A stretch of DNA of 64,000 nucleotides from Litsea cubeba. Lineage: Eukaryota > Streptophyta > Magnoliopsida > Laurales > Lauraceae. Below, piece by piece: positions 9,746 to 21,494 of the stretch (positions are counted from its first letter, which is position 1; every line of letters starts with the position of its first letter). Below the pieces are notes generated by a model that was not told the origin of the DNA, did no database searches, and worked only from the letters and a program-made list of their open reading frames with translations. The stretch spans positions 153,798,766-153,862,765 of the forward strand of contig CM022945.1 of the NCBI GenBank assembly GCA_012931725.1, given 5' to 3'. A program made the translations under genes and the position numbers.

Positions 9746-11104
9746 GGAGAAATTAGGGATTTAACAGTTCGATTAACCGTTTATTTTGGATAAATCATTA
9801 GTTGAATCGTATTTTACGATTTTCAGTTTTTAAAAACCATAACGATAACCGTACCCTAAAAAATCGAACCGCGGTTAATCGTATTAGACGGGTTCTATTA
9901 CAGTTAATTGTCACTTTAAAAAAATCCCATCTTTGCCGTTTGACTCTGCATGCTGAACAACACTATCATTTTTCAAATACCAAACAAAATAATACTATCA
10001 TTTTTTATTAAAATAAAAACAACTAAAAGTCTAAAATGATATTGCAAAACATCTATCAAGCAATACATTTAGGCCCTTTTAGTTTTTTTATTAGTGTAAC
10101 GGTTTAGTTAACCATGTGTTTTGAAAAAATGGTTAATCTAACCTTATTTTATGGTTCGGTTCGGTTAATAACTGTGAGTCGAGACTGAAAACCGTAACCG
10201 AACCGTAAAGCACTATTTTTCGGTTTTATTAACCGTAACCATAATTGTCACACCCCGAAACCGGGACCCTGCAGCGATCCAATCTCGCGGTGCGAAATTC
10301 TGGGATAAATTAAAACTTTTGCATTTCCCAAGATCCGCGTGGATGAGGATCACACATTTCCACACAATCTGAATATTTTGCGGAAGCTTTCATGGCGTTG
10401 CGACTCGGAGCCCGTGGCCATCGGATTTCATGTCGCACTCAACCAATAATATAAAGCCATTAAAATTAAGGCTCATAGTCAGACTGATGTGAATCAAGAA
10501 CCATAAAGTATTGAGCTGACAGTAACATGACATTTTATTTCCCATATATATTCGAGTTACAATTACAAAAGTATTTTCATTGGAAATCCCAAAGAAAAAA
10601 GGCTAATGAAAGCCATACAAACAAATAATCAACTAATCAAAAAACTACCCAAAACATATTACGAACTCCGGTGCCGACTTGACATCTATTTGACATCAAT
10701 AGGCAGCCTCTCGCGTCCAACCGGCAGCTCAACCGCCTCCTCACTCAAGTCACGTAAAAAGGCAAAGAGATAAAGTCCTGGCACCAAATAAAAAGGGTCA
10801 AACACGGCGGTCTGGCAAGCAAATAAACAGGTAATATGATGATAATATTTATAAAATAATATAATATCAAATCTGATACATTTGAAGTTTAAAACATAAA
10901 TAATCAATGGGGTAAAATAAATACTTTCTAAGTCATGACAATATGAAGAAATATGACAAGGTTAATAAATCAAATGATAAACAAATAAATCAATAGTATT
11001 TGAATAAATCAGTGGCGATCGAGTAAAAACATTAACTATCAATAAATCCATGACGATCAAATAAATCGATGGCGTTCGTTAAAAACATTGGCAACCACAT
11101 ACGC

Positions 11105-11832
11105 TAAATTCTCCTATTACTGAAGTAACAAGAGCACTCACTCAGAAACGTACCTCATCACCGAAGTGACAAGAGTACTCGTACTTGTCACCGAAGCAAC
11201 AAAGGTACTCGTACCTCATTACCGAAGTAACAAGGTACTCGATCAATTCTAATCCATGCAAAATGGAAGAAAAGATCTAACCGTCGCCATGGCCGGAAAC
11301 ACTCGCTCATAAAGAGCTCCAAACTGCAGTTGGCAAACAATATAAGGATCCCAAGCCGGGTGATCAGCCCGAAGAGGAACCCAAGCCTAGTGGTGCCGAA
11401 TGAAAACCAAATCAATACAATCAAATCACTTCGATACATTTTCATCGATAAAAGTAACTACTCTGGGCAAATAGCACATGGTCAATATCACTCATTCAAA
11501 CGAGTGGTTTTATCGATATTCACATGTGGCGAACCACTCAAATACACTTCAAATCACTTAGTGTAAAATTCATACAATCTATCCTTTTGAAACGTGGGAA
11601 AACCACTCAAATCAATATTCATTTGATTTGTTGAAAAGATAACAATTTTTGTGGCGAACCACTTAAATACATCCCAAATCAATTAGTAGAAAAACATACG
11701 AGTTTCCATAATGAATTACTCAAATACATTTCAATACAATTTGTAGAAAACATACGAATCTCGATCTCGAAACGAAGATGTCATTCTCAATCGTGGCGAA
11801 CCACTCAAGTACATTTCAAATAAATGTAACAA
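11105..11832. repeat. Two short tandem-repeat blocks inside the solo LTR
   Basis: Block one (about 11110-11240): four units of about 35-40 bases with CACCGAAGTGACAAGAGTACTC-like cores (partly diverged). Block two (about 11525-11830): about four diverged units with GTGGCGAACCACTCAAATAC followed by AATTAGTAGAAAA-like text. Both are noncoding and of the kind seen in long gypsy LTRs. Confidence 0.6.
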
Positions 11833-12252
11833 AATAATGCGTATACATTTTTGATAACTTAGAAAAGGAATAGTATATGATGAATTGATATCTTACCGAG
11901 GGAAGTCTCAATGCACACTTACTATCTAAAGGTTGATTTACAATGATAAGTTTGGCACCAATGAAAATCCACAACACTTGAGATTAATAAGTGTGTTTTA
12001 TTACTAAAGAGCTTCCCGGGTAAAATTCCTATTCAATTTTCAAACTTTCAAGTGTCACTATTTATCCAAATCTTTCATGGGCTTTTAGGCATTCAATAGG
12101 AAATAAATGGGCCTTAAGATGAAGAGGAAAGGAGGGCTAAAACAGGCCTAAAACAAGTTTAGAAAAATCCCAAGAATCAGCCTTAAATCAGGCTTAAAAA
12201 GTAATTCAGAAAGCCCATCAAACCAGGCCCTGAAAAGGGCCCAGAACTGGGC

Positions 12253-12345
12253 GGGTCCGCTCGAGCGACCCTGGGCTCGCTCGAGCGAGGCCCATCCAGA
12301 GCCTGGTCCACTCGAGCGGCCCACTGGGTCACTCGAGCGGACTGG
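12253..12345. repeat. Cluster of CTCGAGCG motifs
   Basis: Five copies of CTCGAGCG (XhoI-type palindrome core) lie within about 95 bases, embedded in GGGCTCGC/CCCACTGGGTCA text in the solo LTR. It resembles in style, but not in sequence, the GTCGACCG cluster of the copia LTR. Confidence 0.6.
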
Positions 12346-13905
12346 GCTCTGTCCCAGCCTGATCCAAGTGCAGAAATGCACTTTTTCAGCCATTTTTACA
12401 TCCTTCTCTCTCCTCCTTCCTTTCCTACATAATTTCACAAATTTAATGGCCTCTCCTAACCTCCACAATCCTCATTAATCACATCCATATACTAAACTTT
12501 CCAATTAGTCTAAATCAATCATATAAAAGCAAAGTCTTATTCATTTGACAAAACACTAGAATTTGAAAACAAAAGTTGAACCAAGGTGATTAAAAGAGAA
12601 TGAAGATTTAGCTTCATGTAAGACAATATCTTAGGGAAAGATAAACATAACCATAGCTTAAAACATTAAATGAATAAATCCATGAAAGGTAAGGAGAAAC
12701 AAGAAATAAAATGCAATAACATAAAATCATTCATATTAAACACAACGACCAAATTAGCTGAATATTTACTTGCCTTTGTTCAAGAAGAGAAGTAAATCAC
12801 TCATTGGTAGCCTCTAACAAGTCTCTAGCTCCCAATCTACAAAACCCCCAAAATATTCCAAGTAAAACCCTAAAAATTCAATCCTTTGCAATCCTCAATG
12901 AAAACTCTTGCATGCATGGAGAAAACATTTCAAAGACTTAGAAAAACAAGATTTCTAAGGAGATAAAGTCATTGCTAACCTTTGAGAGTTCAAACCAAGA
13001 AGAAGAGCTTGAAAGAGAGAAATGTCCTTGCTTAAAACCCATGAAAAGGATATCCTAGGAGAGCTTGAAAGATGGGGAAGATGATTTGGAGATCAAATCT
13101 CTACTTGGTCTTCAAGAAGATGACAAACAAGAGGAGAGAAAAAGGGGGCTGGAAGAAAACCCTAGGCTCCACTCTTTGTTGCAGGAAAATGAATGAATGG
13201 GAAAGAAGAAGAACCCATTGGCTTTATAAAGAGTTAAGTGGGCTGGGCCCCATGGGCCCCAAGACTTGTCATGGCTAAAACTATCAATTGTGGGTCCCGA
13301 ACGAAGACGAAGAAGAAGACAAAATCGATCAACGAAATATTTACTTTCCAAAAAGTATATTTTTGACATATTTTGCAAATTTTGAAATTTGGGTACAGAT
13401 TTTGTGTGAAAGGTCGGTTTTGCCTTTTTCTCGAAAAACGTATTTTTCGAGCCTCAAATCTAAACAGTCAAAACATGAATGTTGTTAAAAACAATAAAAT
13501 GAGTCAAAAGGAATAAAAATTGGAATTCTTCGAAATCAATAATAAATTCTCACAAAATACCACTTACAAAGGCTGGGTCAAATAAAGTCAACGGTCTTCA
13601 AAACTCTCCAAGGTTATGAAAAATCTAGTCAAACTCAAAAACAAAGTCAAACCAACTCTAATCTCGCTTAAAAAAATTAAACCATAATTAAAACAACAGT
13701 AAACAAAAGATTTGGGGGTCGGGGTCTTACAATAATCTAACCGTGAAATACGGTTATTAATCATCGGTTCGGTTCGATCGGTTAGACAGTTTTACTGGTT
13801 TTTTTTTTACACCCCTAGGAGAAAGACAACCAAATAGACCAAAGAGAACATAATTTCTATTCTTCAAATTTGTCCACTAATGATTGCCTAGATTATTAAT
13901 GAAAC

Positions 13906-15021
13906 TATTGACACCAAAAATGTCACTTTGCCTCTTCAACGTCAAGAAGCTACATGAAGCCGCAGCCTACCACAAATAGGCAATGCTACTTCAAAAAAAT
14001 TAAATCTTGTCAGAATCAAACAAAAACTGCAAGATCCTTCAAAACGGCCAAAAGAAGAGTACACATGAAGTTTCAGGCCATTTCAACATTATTTGGCCAA
14101 ACTTCACTCTTCCAACAGCTAAACAGGAGCTACCGGCAACGACAGCGTCGAAGACATCAATTCTTAGATCAGAGCCTGTGGATGGTCTTAAAATACTTCC
14201 AAAAGGCTCCATGTCAAGTTTCAGGTCAAACCGACAACGTTTGACCCTACATCAACCTCGAGCAGCAAAATCAAGTCTCTCGGGGACGAGAACCACCCAT
14301 CACACATCAAATAGAACACATGGGTGACATCAAAATGCTTGCAAAGGGCTACATGTCAATTTTTAGGTCATTTCGACAATATTTAACCAGACTTTGACTC
14401 TCGGAAGCCTAATCAGGCCTCCCGATGGCAAAACTACCCGGGACCATGGTTTCAAAATCTAAGCTAATGGATCATCTCAAAATGACTCCAATTGGCTCCC
14501 TATCAAAATTAGGGTCAATTGGACATCGGTTGACCGTAATCAAAGCGCAACATCTTCCTCGCGACAGAATCAAGTCTACTGGCGATAGGGCCCCACACGG
14601 CCTCAAAAATCAAATAAAAGCCTATGGTTCGTCTTATATATTGCTCAGGAGGCTTCACTGCAAACTTCAGGTCATTCCGACATCGTTTGACCCATTTTTG
14701 GATTCTGACGGCAAATTGGTAACTCTGTGCAATAAAGTCTTTGGCTTTCCTGGAAAATCAGAAACTTTGCACTCTGATACGCAAGGCTTCTCGTCAAGTT
14801 TTTTGCAGGAAAATCAGGCCAAAATATGTACAAAAATGTCATGGAAAATATCGAAGAAAAAATAATCGTAAAAACCGGAAAGACGGCCGAAAATCGGCGA
14901 CCAAAAGGGGAGAAATCCCCCATGGTCGCCGGCGACCCTGGATGCATGGTCGCCGGTGACTCTGGAAATCTGGGTCGCCTGATTTTCGCAAAATGAACAT
15001 TTTTAGTTCCCTTTTTGCGTT
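13906..15021 (+). repeat. Partial, diverged LTR of element 0
   Basis: Co-linear with the first about 1.1 kb of the three other LTRs in the window (start, CACTTTGCCTCTTCAA, GACCATGGTTTC, GGTCGCCGGTGACTCTGG). It is visibly more diverged. The TATA box and 3' end are missing. Confidence 0.75.
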
Positions 15022-15035
15022 TCAAAAAAAAATGG

Positions 15036-15955
15036 TTTTTCAAAAACCGCGGGGAAGCGAATCACAGTCAATACTCACACAATCGGAAGAATGCGAACTA
15101 CGTTCGATACTTCCAAAATCACAGGGAAGCGACATTTTGTTGATACTTGGAAAAACCTAAAATCGTGGAGACACAACATTCCAGTTGATATCTAGAACTC
15201 AAATTTCAGAGGTTCGAAAAAAAAACCTAAAACCATGGAGACGCAATATTTCAGTTGATATCCACAACCCAAAATATCAAAGGCTCGAAAAAACCTAAAT
15301 TCGTGGAGACACAACCCAAAGGTTCGAGGAAACCATAATTTAAAAAAAAATCATGGGGAAACGACATCAAGTCAGTACCCACAAAACAAAATTTTTTGAA
15401 AAGCAAGGAAGCGACATTCCATCGATACTTGCACCCAAACCCGCGAGGATGCAACATTCCATCGATACTCACAACCGAATGAGTAAGGATCCGACATTCC
15501 ATCAGTACTTGCAAGACCATTCAGCAGAGAGGCGACTTTTAGTCGATACTTGCATGTTTTGAAAACCAAAACCAGCTAAAAATGCCACCAAAATCAGCTA
15601 TAAACGCCACCAAAACCGGCTATAAACGCCACCAAAATCGGCTATAGATGCCACAAACCGGCTATCAATGCCACAAAACAAAACCTGGCTTTCATGCCAC
15701 AAAACAAAACCTGACTTTCATGCCAACAAACAAAACTTGGCTTTCAAAAAAAAAAAACGGCTATCAATGCCACCAAAATCGGCTATCAATGCCACAAGCT
15801 CGGCTATCAATGTCACAGAAATCGGCTATCAATGCCACAAAACCCGGCTATCAATGCCACCAAACCAGGCTATAAATCCCACAAAACCGGCTCTCATGCC
15901 AAAATTGTCTTTCATGCCGCAAACAAAATCTGGCTCTCATGCCAAAACAATCATT
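15036..15955 (+). repeat. Post-pol tandem repeats of element 0
   Basis: Three kinds in order: about 75-bp units with CAACATTCCAGTTGATATC (about 15165-15310), about 45-bp units with GACATTCCATCGATACTTG (about 15405-15550), then many 20-25-bp units of the GGCTATCAATGCCACAAA type (15590-15900). The same order occurs at 35580-36475 and 63110-63945. The short units translate into repetitive NATKPGYQCH-like frames that are not genes. Confidence 0.85.
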
Positions 15956-16119
15956 TGACAAAAGATTTCACAAAATGACAATCTTTTGATCAAATTTTCA
16001 AAAAAGTCATCCCATTTAGCAATTGCTTTAATCACAAAAAAGATTTAAGTGAAAGTAGGGAAAACAAAAAAAAAAGTGTTCACAAGCACTACAAAAGAGA
16101 AGAAGAATTTCTATTACAA

Positions 16120-18971
16120 AAAATGAGAAACCAGAAGCTCAGCCAAAAACGGCCTCCAGCCAAAGTTACAGCTCCTCGAGCAAACTTTTGGCCTCAACCG
16201 TTAGAGTTTTCAAAGCACGCTTTTTCAGGAACTTGCCATGAGATGCTGGAGGATGCTTTAACCCTTCTTCGAACCGGGAAGCTTATCCCAAGCAGTTTGC
16301 CATCATTTGTTCTCTTGAGTCCTCTTTTTGAGAACTCAATCGGCATCTGCAACCTGGCAAATCAGAGCTCTCTTCCTGTCCCGACTTGGCCGCGACTTGC
16401 GCCTCCAAATGCTCAAGACGTTCCCTAGCCTCGGTGACCTCCCTATCATGGATGGTAATGTCGTGCCTCAAACCAATGATGGTTAACTCATCTAAGTTCC
16501 TCTCCCGGACGAACTGCTTCCTGCTCTGTGTATTCCCATCCAGGTCAGATTGAGCCTTATTAGCAGGATCCTGGAACATCTCCTTGAAGAAGTCACCATC
16601 AAGGAAAGCCATGGTCTCAAACCACTTGTTACCTAGTGCAATGATCCTATCAGTGATCGCTCTCGCACCTGTGACGTCTAGACCAGCCTCTTCGGCATCA
16701 CCAAGAATATCCTGCACATGTTGGATCATCCCAAATCCGGCATCCAAGTGTCCAGAAAGGAGAGTCTCGAACCAAGAACTCAAAACCCGTGCCATCACCT
16801 TCTTCGCTAATAGAAGAGATGGCCCAGATGAAGATTCGCCCCACTCCGTCAGTCGGTTGCTCATGTCATGCCCCATTGGAAGAGTAGCAAAAGAACTCTT
16901 TCCAATTGGAGCCTCAGGGGAAGGAATCTCATCACGATGTCTCACCTCTACCGTGTTAGAACTGGTTGTAGGGGTCCCTACCTCCAGATCAACCTTTGCC
17001 ACCCCTTGCTTTGGTTCTAAAGAAAGCGTTGGACTCTCTTCTGTTACTTCATAACCTGCCAATGAAACATAACAAGGTATGAGTACGATCCTGTTAAAAA
17101 AATCATTATCAGGGTGATCATTCTGAAGTACCTTCTTTGACGACTGGCGGAATGCTCTCTTCCTCCATGAACTCATCGGAAGCATCGTTAACATTTGCGT
17201 CCATTGATGATTCAAAGTCATCTGAATCCTGTGGCAAGTTAGCTGATAAGAAAAATGTTAGCAAATGAAGTCACAGACAAAAAAAAGCAAAAGAAGTCAT
17301 ACCAGTTGGAGATTCTGGAATCACTCCAGAGTCCCTCAATTCTTCTTCAGATGCCGCAACCGGATCTGTTACTGCCTCATCGGCCGGAACATCAGGCATC
17401 ACCAAGCCATCATCCTCTACTAAAAAGATAGGAAGAGAGAACGTAAATCAGAACATGGAAAATTCCATGAAATAAGCGGAAAGAGAAAATGGAAGAATTA
17501 TACCTTTATTCACGGTCTCTCCTTCTCGGCTCCTCTTTTCCAGAGGCATGTCAGCATTCCCTGACACCTCCTCAGTAATGGTAAGAGGGACTTCCACATC
17601 AGGAGAGTCTTCATCCTGTCCCTTGCGACATTGACTCCTCTTCCTCTTACTTTTGGTGGCTCGCTTTCTAGAAGAACCTGCCCCATTGTCAGAGTCAGGC
17701 ATCCCACTTAACTCCTTACTGGATGGTCTGCTCTTGCCAGTGGACTCCACGGAAGCTCGCCTATGTGCCGCTTACATCCAAGTGTCAAGCTTAGCTTCCT
17801 TCTAATCTAGCTGCTCTAAGGCCTCATCAGGTACTTCCTGGACAGCTTCAGAACCAATGACGCCCTGGTCACCGAGAAAGCCTATCTTATGCTTCTCTCT
17901 AGAAAGGAAGGCCAAAACTTCCTCTCGCCAGACGCCATTTGATTTCCCAATGCCTTTTCTAGAAGACGGCTTTACATCAAGCTCCTTCTTGAAAAGTCCC
18001 CGATATGCCAGAAAGCTCTCCGCGAACCACTTCGTGAAGCCGGCAATCATGAAAGTCGACAGCTTAGGATAAGAAATAATGGCAGTAGTGTCTTCAGCAC
18101 TATAAAAAGCCCATGCATTTCTGCCATCCTAAAACCCTCCAAAGTGCTTCACCATACTCGAAGGCGCTCCAACAACGTCTTGAGAAAAGCCCAACTGCAG
18201 CGCGAAGCGAGAAGGTACATACGGCTGGATGTCGACAAAAAGATGTCTATGGTACACCATCGTGCCGACACGTATGCTGAAAAGTCACTCCTTCAATGCA
18301 TTTTTCAAGGAGTAATGCCTTTCCAACCCTGCCCTGGTAGAGTCTCGGTAGGCACCAAAATCAAAAGCCTTCTTCCGCAACTCCAGAGTGCTTCACTGAA
18401 GATTGCCCCATCTCGACGTCCCTAAACCGTTGGATCCTCATGCAGGCAAACAAAAGAGATTCGAACACAGCTTTGCCCTTAGCCAATCGAATCATGAGAG
18501 GATCATCATCCTATGCAGCACCCAGTCGGCGGAAGCCAATACAGTGGTATACATACCACAGATAAAAGATATGGGCTGAAAATACCCTGCTCATGTGGAG
18601 CCCAACCCGAACCAAGAAAGCAGTAGCCGACAGTTCGGTATACAGGTAGGAGTAAAGAGCTGGCACCAAAGTAAGCCGCTCTCTGAACGCCATCTGACAA
18701 TCCAAAAAAATACAATGCAGCCTGATATGCGTTCCATCTCCACCAGTAAAAACAACCTTAACTTCCATCTCCACCAGTAAAAACAACCTTACCTAGCCAA
18801 TAAGTGAGGTAAACAGCAAGATCTCTTCGCAGCCCAATGTCATAACAAATGGAGTCTGTACTTGAGAAGAAACCCCTCAACACTTCTCTCATGGTGGAAG
18901 TCTTCTTCGAACCCGAATCCTAAGCCCTTGCTTCCCGGGTCATGCTATCAGAAGAAGTTGGGGAACGAAGA
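16120..18971 (-). pseudogene. Antisense PMD-like gene of element 0, 5' part missing
   Basis: Minus-strand gene relative to the retroelement. Exons inferred by splice signals and matched to element 2: exon 2 remainder 18971-17504 (donor GTATAA), exon 3 17419-17303 (donor GTATGA), exon 4 17242-17132 (111 nt, donor GTACTT), exon 5 from 17055 (acceptor TTGGCAG) to about 16180. Exon 2 has HIRLHCIF, VYRTVGYC-region text and the acidic/basic Ser-rich tail. Exon 5 encodes a helical, coiled-coil-rich C-terminus (from GYEVTEESPTLSLEP; later RERLEHLEAQVAAK). Frameshifts and stops break it, e.g. in the region 18050-18500 and near the C-terminus. The front end was removed when element 1 inserted at 18972. 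Confidence 0.65.
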
Positions 18972-21494
18972 TGTTGACACCAAAAACGTCACTTTGCCTC
19001 TTCAATACCCAAAGAGCTACATGAAGTCGCAACCTGCCATAAATAGGCAATGCTACTTCCAAAAAATCAAATCTTGTCAGAATCAAATAAAAACTGCAAG
19101 ATCCTTCAAGACAGCCAAACGAAGAGTACACAAGAAGTTTCGGGCCATTTCAAAATCATTTGGCCTAACTTCGCTTATCTGGCAGCTGAAAAGGAGCTCC
19201 CGGCGGCGAAAGCATCGGAGACACCAAATCATCGATCAGAGCCGATGGATGGTCTCAAAATACATCCAAAAAGGCTCCACGTCAAATTTCGAGTCAAACC
19301 GACAACGTTTGACCGTACATCAACCCTCGAACAGCTAAATCAAGCCTCTCGGCGGCGAGAACCACCGAGGCCATCACTCATCAGATATATCACATGGACG
19401 GCTTCGAAATGCTTACAAAGGGCTATACGTCAAATTTCAGGTCATTTCGACAACATTTGACGAGACTTTGACGCTTGGAAGCCAAATCAAGCCTCATGGC
19501 GGCGAAGCTCCCCGAGACCATGGTTTCCAAGACAGAGCCTATGGACCATCTTAAAATTACTCCAATAGGTTCCTGTCAAATTTCAAGTCAATCGGACATC
19601 GGTTGACCGCACATCAAGCCGCGACATCTTCATCACGACAAAAGCAAATCTACTAGTGATAGGACCCCAAACAGCTTCAAAACTCAAACAAAAGCCTATG
19701 GTTAGTCTTATTTATTGCTCAGCAGGCTTCACCCCAAATTTCAGGTCATTCCGATATCGTTTGACACAATTTCCGCTTCTGACGGAAAATCGGCAGCTCT
19801 GCACGACAAAGTCTTCGGCTTTCTCGGAAAATTAGAAACTTTGCAAACCAAAATGCAAGGATTCTCATCAGGTTTTCTACAGGGAAATCAGGCCAATAAA
19901 TGATCAAAAGTTTCAAGGCAAAATACTGAAGAAAAAAGAATAAAAAACAGCAAAAACGGACACAAAACGGGACTAAAGGGGGGAAAACCCCCCCAGGGTC
20001 GCAGACCCCTGCGACCCTAGAGCTTGGGATCGCCGGGAGGGCCTCGGAAACCCCATTTTTCGCCGTTTCTTCGTGATTCGAAGTGTCTGACCTCTGGTAT
20101 TTTCCAAAATTCATACTTTTGAGACACCAAATCCTCTGACATCCGTAAAAAAACACGGGTCAATCATCAAGAGTATCAAAATCAACATTGATCACCAACC
20201 GGTCAACCAAAAAAAGTATGCTTTCTACCCGACCGATCGAGAAATCGATAGGACAGATGGCACCGACCCGCTGTTGCCAACCAATACCTGAAGTTACATG
20301 GTCATCTGATGCCGATCTACATGAAGATCCATCATTGAGCATTGCCAGAAGAATCCCAAAAGACGCGGCACGGCCCGCGACTCTTCAACTGCTCGGCGAC
20401 CACTTAATGCGATTAATTGACTAGCTTTATTACAGTCATTAATCCATTTCTTTGGACGGCCCAATCAGAAGCAAGCATCCGGGAGTTACAAGTCAAGAGA
20501 TTCATGGCATTTAACCCATGAAACTCCTCCCATCATGGCGATTAAAGGCGATTAAATGCCCTCAATCTCCTCCGACCAATCAGAAGCCAAGAACAAGGAG
20601 TTACAAAATAAAGAATTCAATCTTGTAACTCCTCCCTTTATGTAGCTTTATGACAATTAAAGCTCATAAATTCTCCTAAATGGCTACCTAAAAGCCTATA
20701 AATAGGAGAGCATTCCAAAGAATTCCAGATCGGAAAAAAACAAGACACATCCCAGATCAGAAAAAAGCACAGAAATCCAGAAAAAGAAAGAGAGAAAGCT
20801 CTGCATAAGTTCTACACCGACCACCGCTACAAGGTGACAAAACCCCCCAAGGTCCTTGCCTTCTCCTTCTGCCTTCAATGGCTTAGACGTGGCTTTTCAG
20901 CCCGTCTACTTAGTTTTTTATTGGACATAGGACCTCCTTTTGGTCTTTGTCCTCTAAAAACCTGAGGTTATAACCATGCCAAACGAATCAATAGCATCCT
21001 CTGTTCTCATCTGCAAGGATGATGGCAAAGTCCACATATGGCGTGCGACCATCAATCTGAACGGGTCCCCCACAATCTCCTGAGAAGTTAGATCCTCCTT
21101 TTCTTGCTTTTCATTGTAGTTTTTATTTTTTAAAAAAAGACAAAAATCACAACTCTTGTCTTTCATTATTGATAAGGATTGTAAATCGGCTATAAACGCC
21201 AAAAATCGGCTATAAACGCCAAAATCGGCTATAAATGCCAAAAAAATAGCCTTTCACGGCAAACCAAGAAAATGTCTCTTTTCTTAAATATATGTGCAAT
21301 GGAAAACTTGAAAGAAGTTGATTTCCTTTTTACTTGCGAAGGTTGATCTCCGGATCATCACTTGCAATTCTAAGTAAAATAGAAAATCCGGCACACCCAC
21401 ACAAAAGAAATGTTGATGCACGCCTCTGCCCCCCTGCAGTTACGAAAGGGTCGGACCCAAACGGACTCCCACGTCCGCCGACCTCGGTAGAACC
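18972..21494 (+). repeat. 5' LTR of element 1 (main part)
   Basis: Starts TGTTGACACC and is co-linear with the LTRs of element 2. TATA box CCTATAAATA at 20695-20704. Its last 27 bases (through CCATCA) were displaced to 45129-45155 by the insertion of element 2. Reunited length is 2,550 bp, against 2,612 and 2,598 bp for the LTRs of element 2. It contains the GGGTCGC hairpin at 19995-20018 and CGGCTATAAA repeats at about 21186-21240. Confidence 0.9.
20695..20704 (+). promoter_or_regulatory. LTR TATA box of element 1
   Basis: CCTATAAATA, preceded by AAAAG and followed by GGAGAG, is identical in the three LTRs. It is the likely start of genomic RNA transcription about 30 bases downstream. Confidence 0.65.

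Larger units (their letters stand above)
10246..13731 (-). mobile_element. Solo LTR (3.5 kb) with 5-bp target duplication ATAAT
   Basis: It begins TGTCACACCCCGA and ends TCGGGGTCTTACA, which are imperfect inverted ends. Both flanks are ATAAT (10241-10245 and 13732-13736). No gag or pol is present and no second copy of the ends occurs inside, so this is one LTR left by LTR-LTR recombination. Minus orientation is inferred because plant gypsy LTRs often start TGTAAGACCCCG and end GGGGTGTGACA. A TTTATAAA box at 13223-13230 would be the promoter in that orientation. Inner tandem repeats are described separately. The family is probably a large-LTR Ty3/gypsy, not proven. Confidence 0.85.
9754..13817. 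mobile_element. Non-autonomous hAT-like element interrupted by a solo LTR
   Basis: The left end reads TAGGGATTTAA and the right end, reverse-complemented, TAGGGGTGTAA: imperfect terminal inverted repeats. Flanks are GGAGAAAT (9746-9753) and GGAGAAAG (13818-13825), an 8-bp duplication with one mismatch, the size typical of hAT transposons. Without the inserted LTR and its target copy the element is only about 573 bp and is rich in CGGTTCGGTT and AACCGTAACC motifs. It has no transposase. The LTR inside shows that the hAT insertion is older. Confidence 0.65.
13906..18971 (+). mobile_element. Ogre-like element 0: internally deleted, interrupted by element 1
   Basis: It starts with a decayed LTR end (TATTGACACC, where intact copies have TGTTGACACC) and runs about 1.1 kb into LTR sequence. 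It then jumps at an A-run (about 15022-15035) into the post-pol tandem-repeat region, so the LTR remainder, leader, gag and pol are gone. After this comes the antisense gene region, which is cut at 18971 by the LTR start of element 1. The rest of element 0 would be right of element 1 and is not seen. It is the oldest layer of the nest. Confidence 0.75.

Noticed and set aside
12148..12468. 106-codon minus frame in the solo LTR
   Set aside because: Noncoding LTR; the frame covers the CTCGAGCG cluster and has no homologue I can recognise.
15590..15900. CRISPR-like array of short repeats
   Set aside because: Plant nuclear retroelement context, units are directly adjacent with no unique spacers, no cas genes.
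15590..15955. Open frames rich in N-A-T-K-P-G-Y-Q-C-H repeats (also 36214-36485 and 63637-63969)
   Set aside because: They are translations of 20-25-bp tandem noncoding repeats, open in several frames at once and without a start context or homologue.
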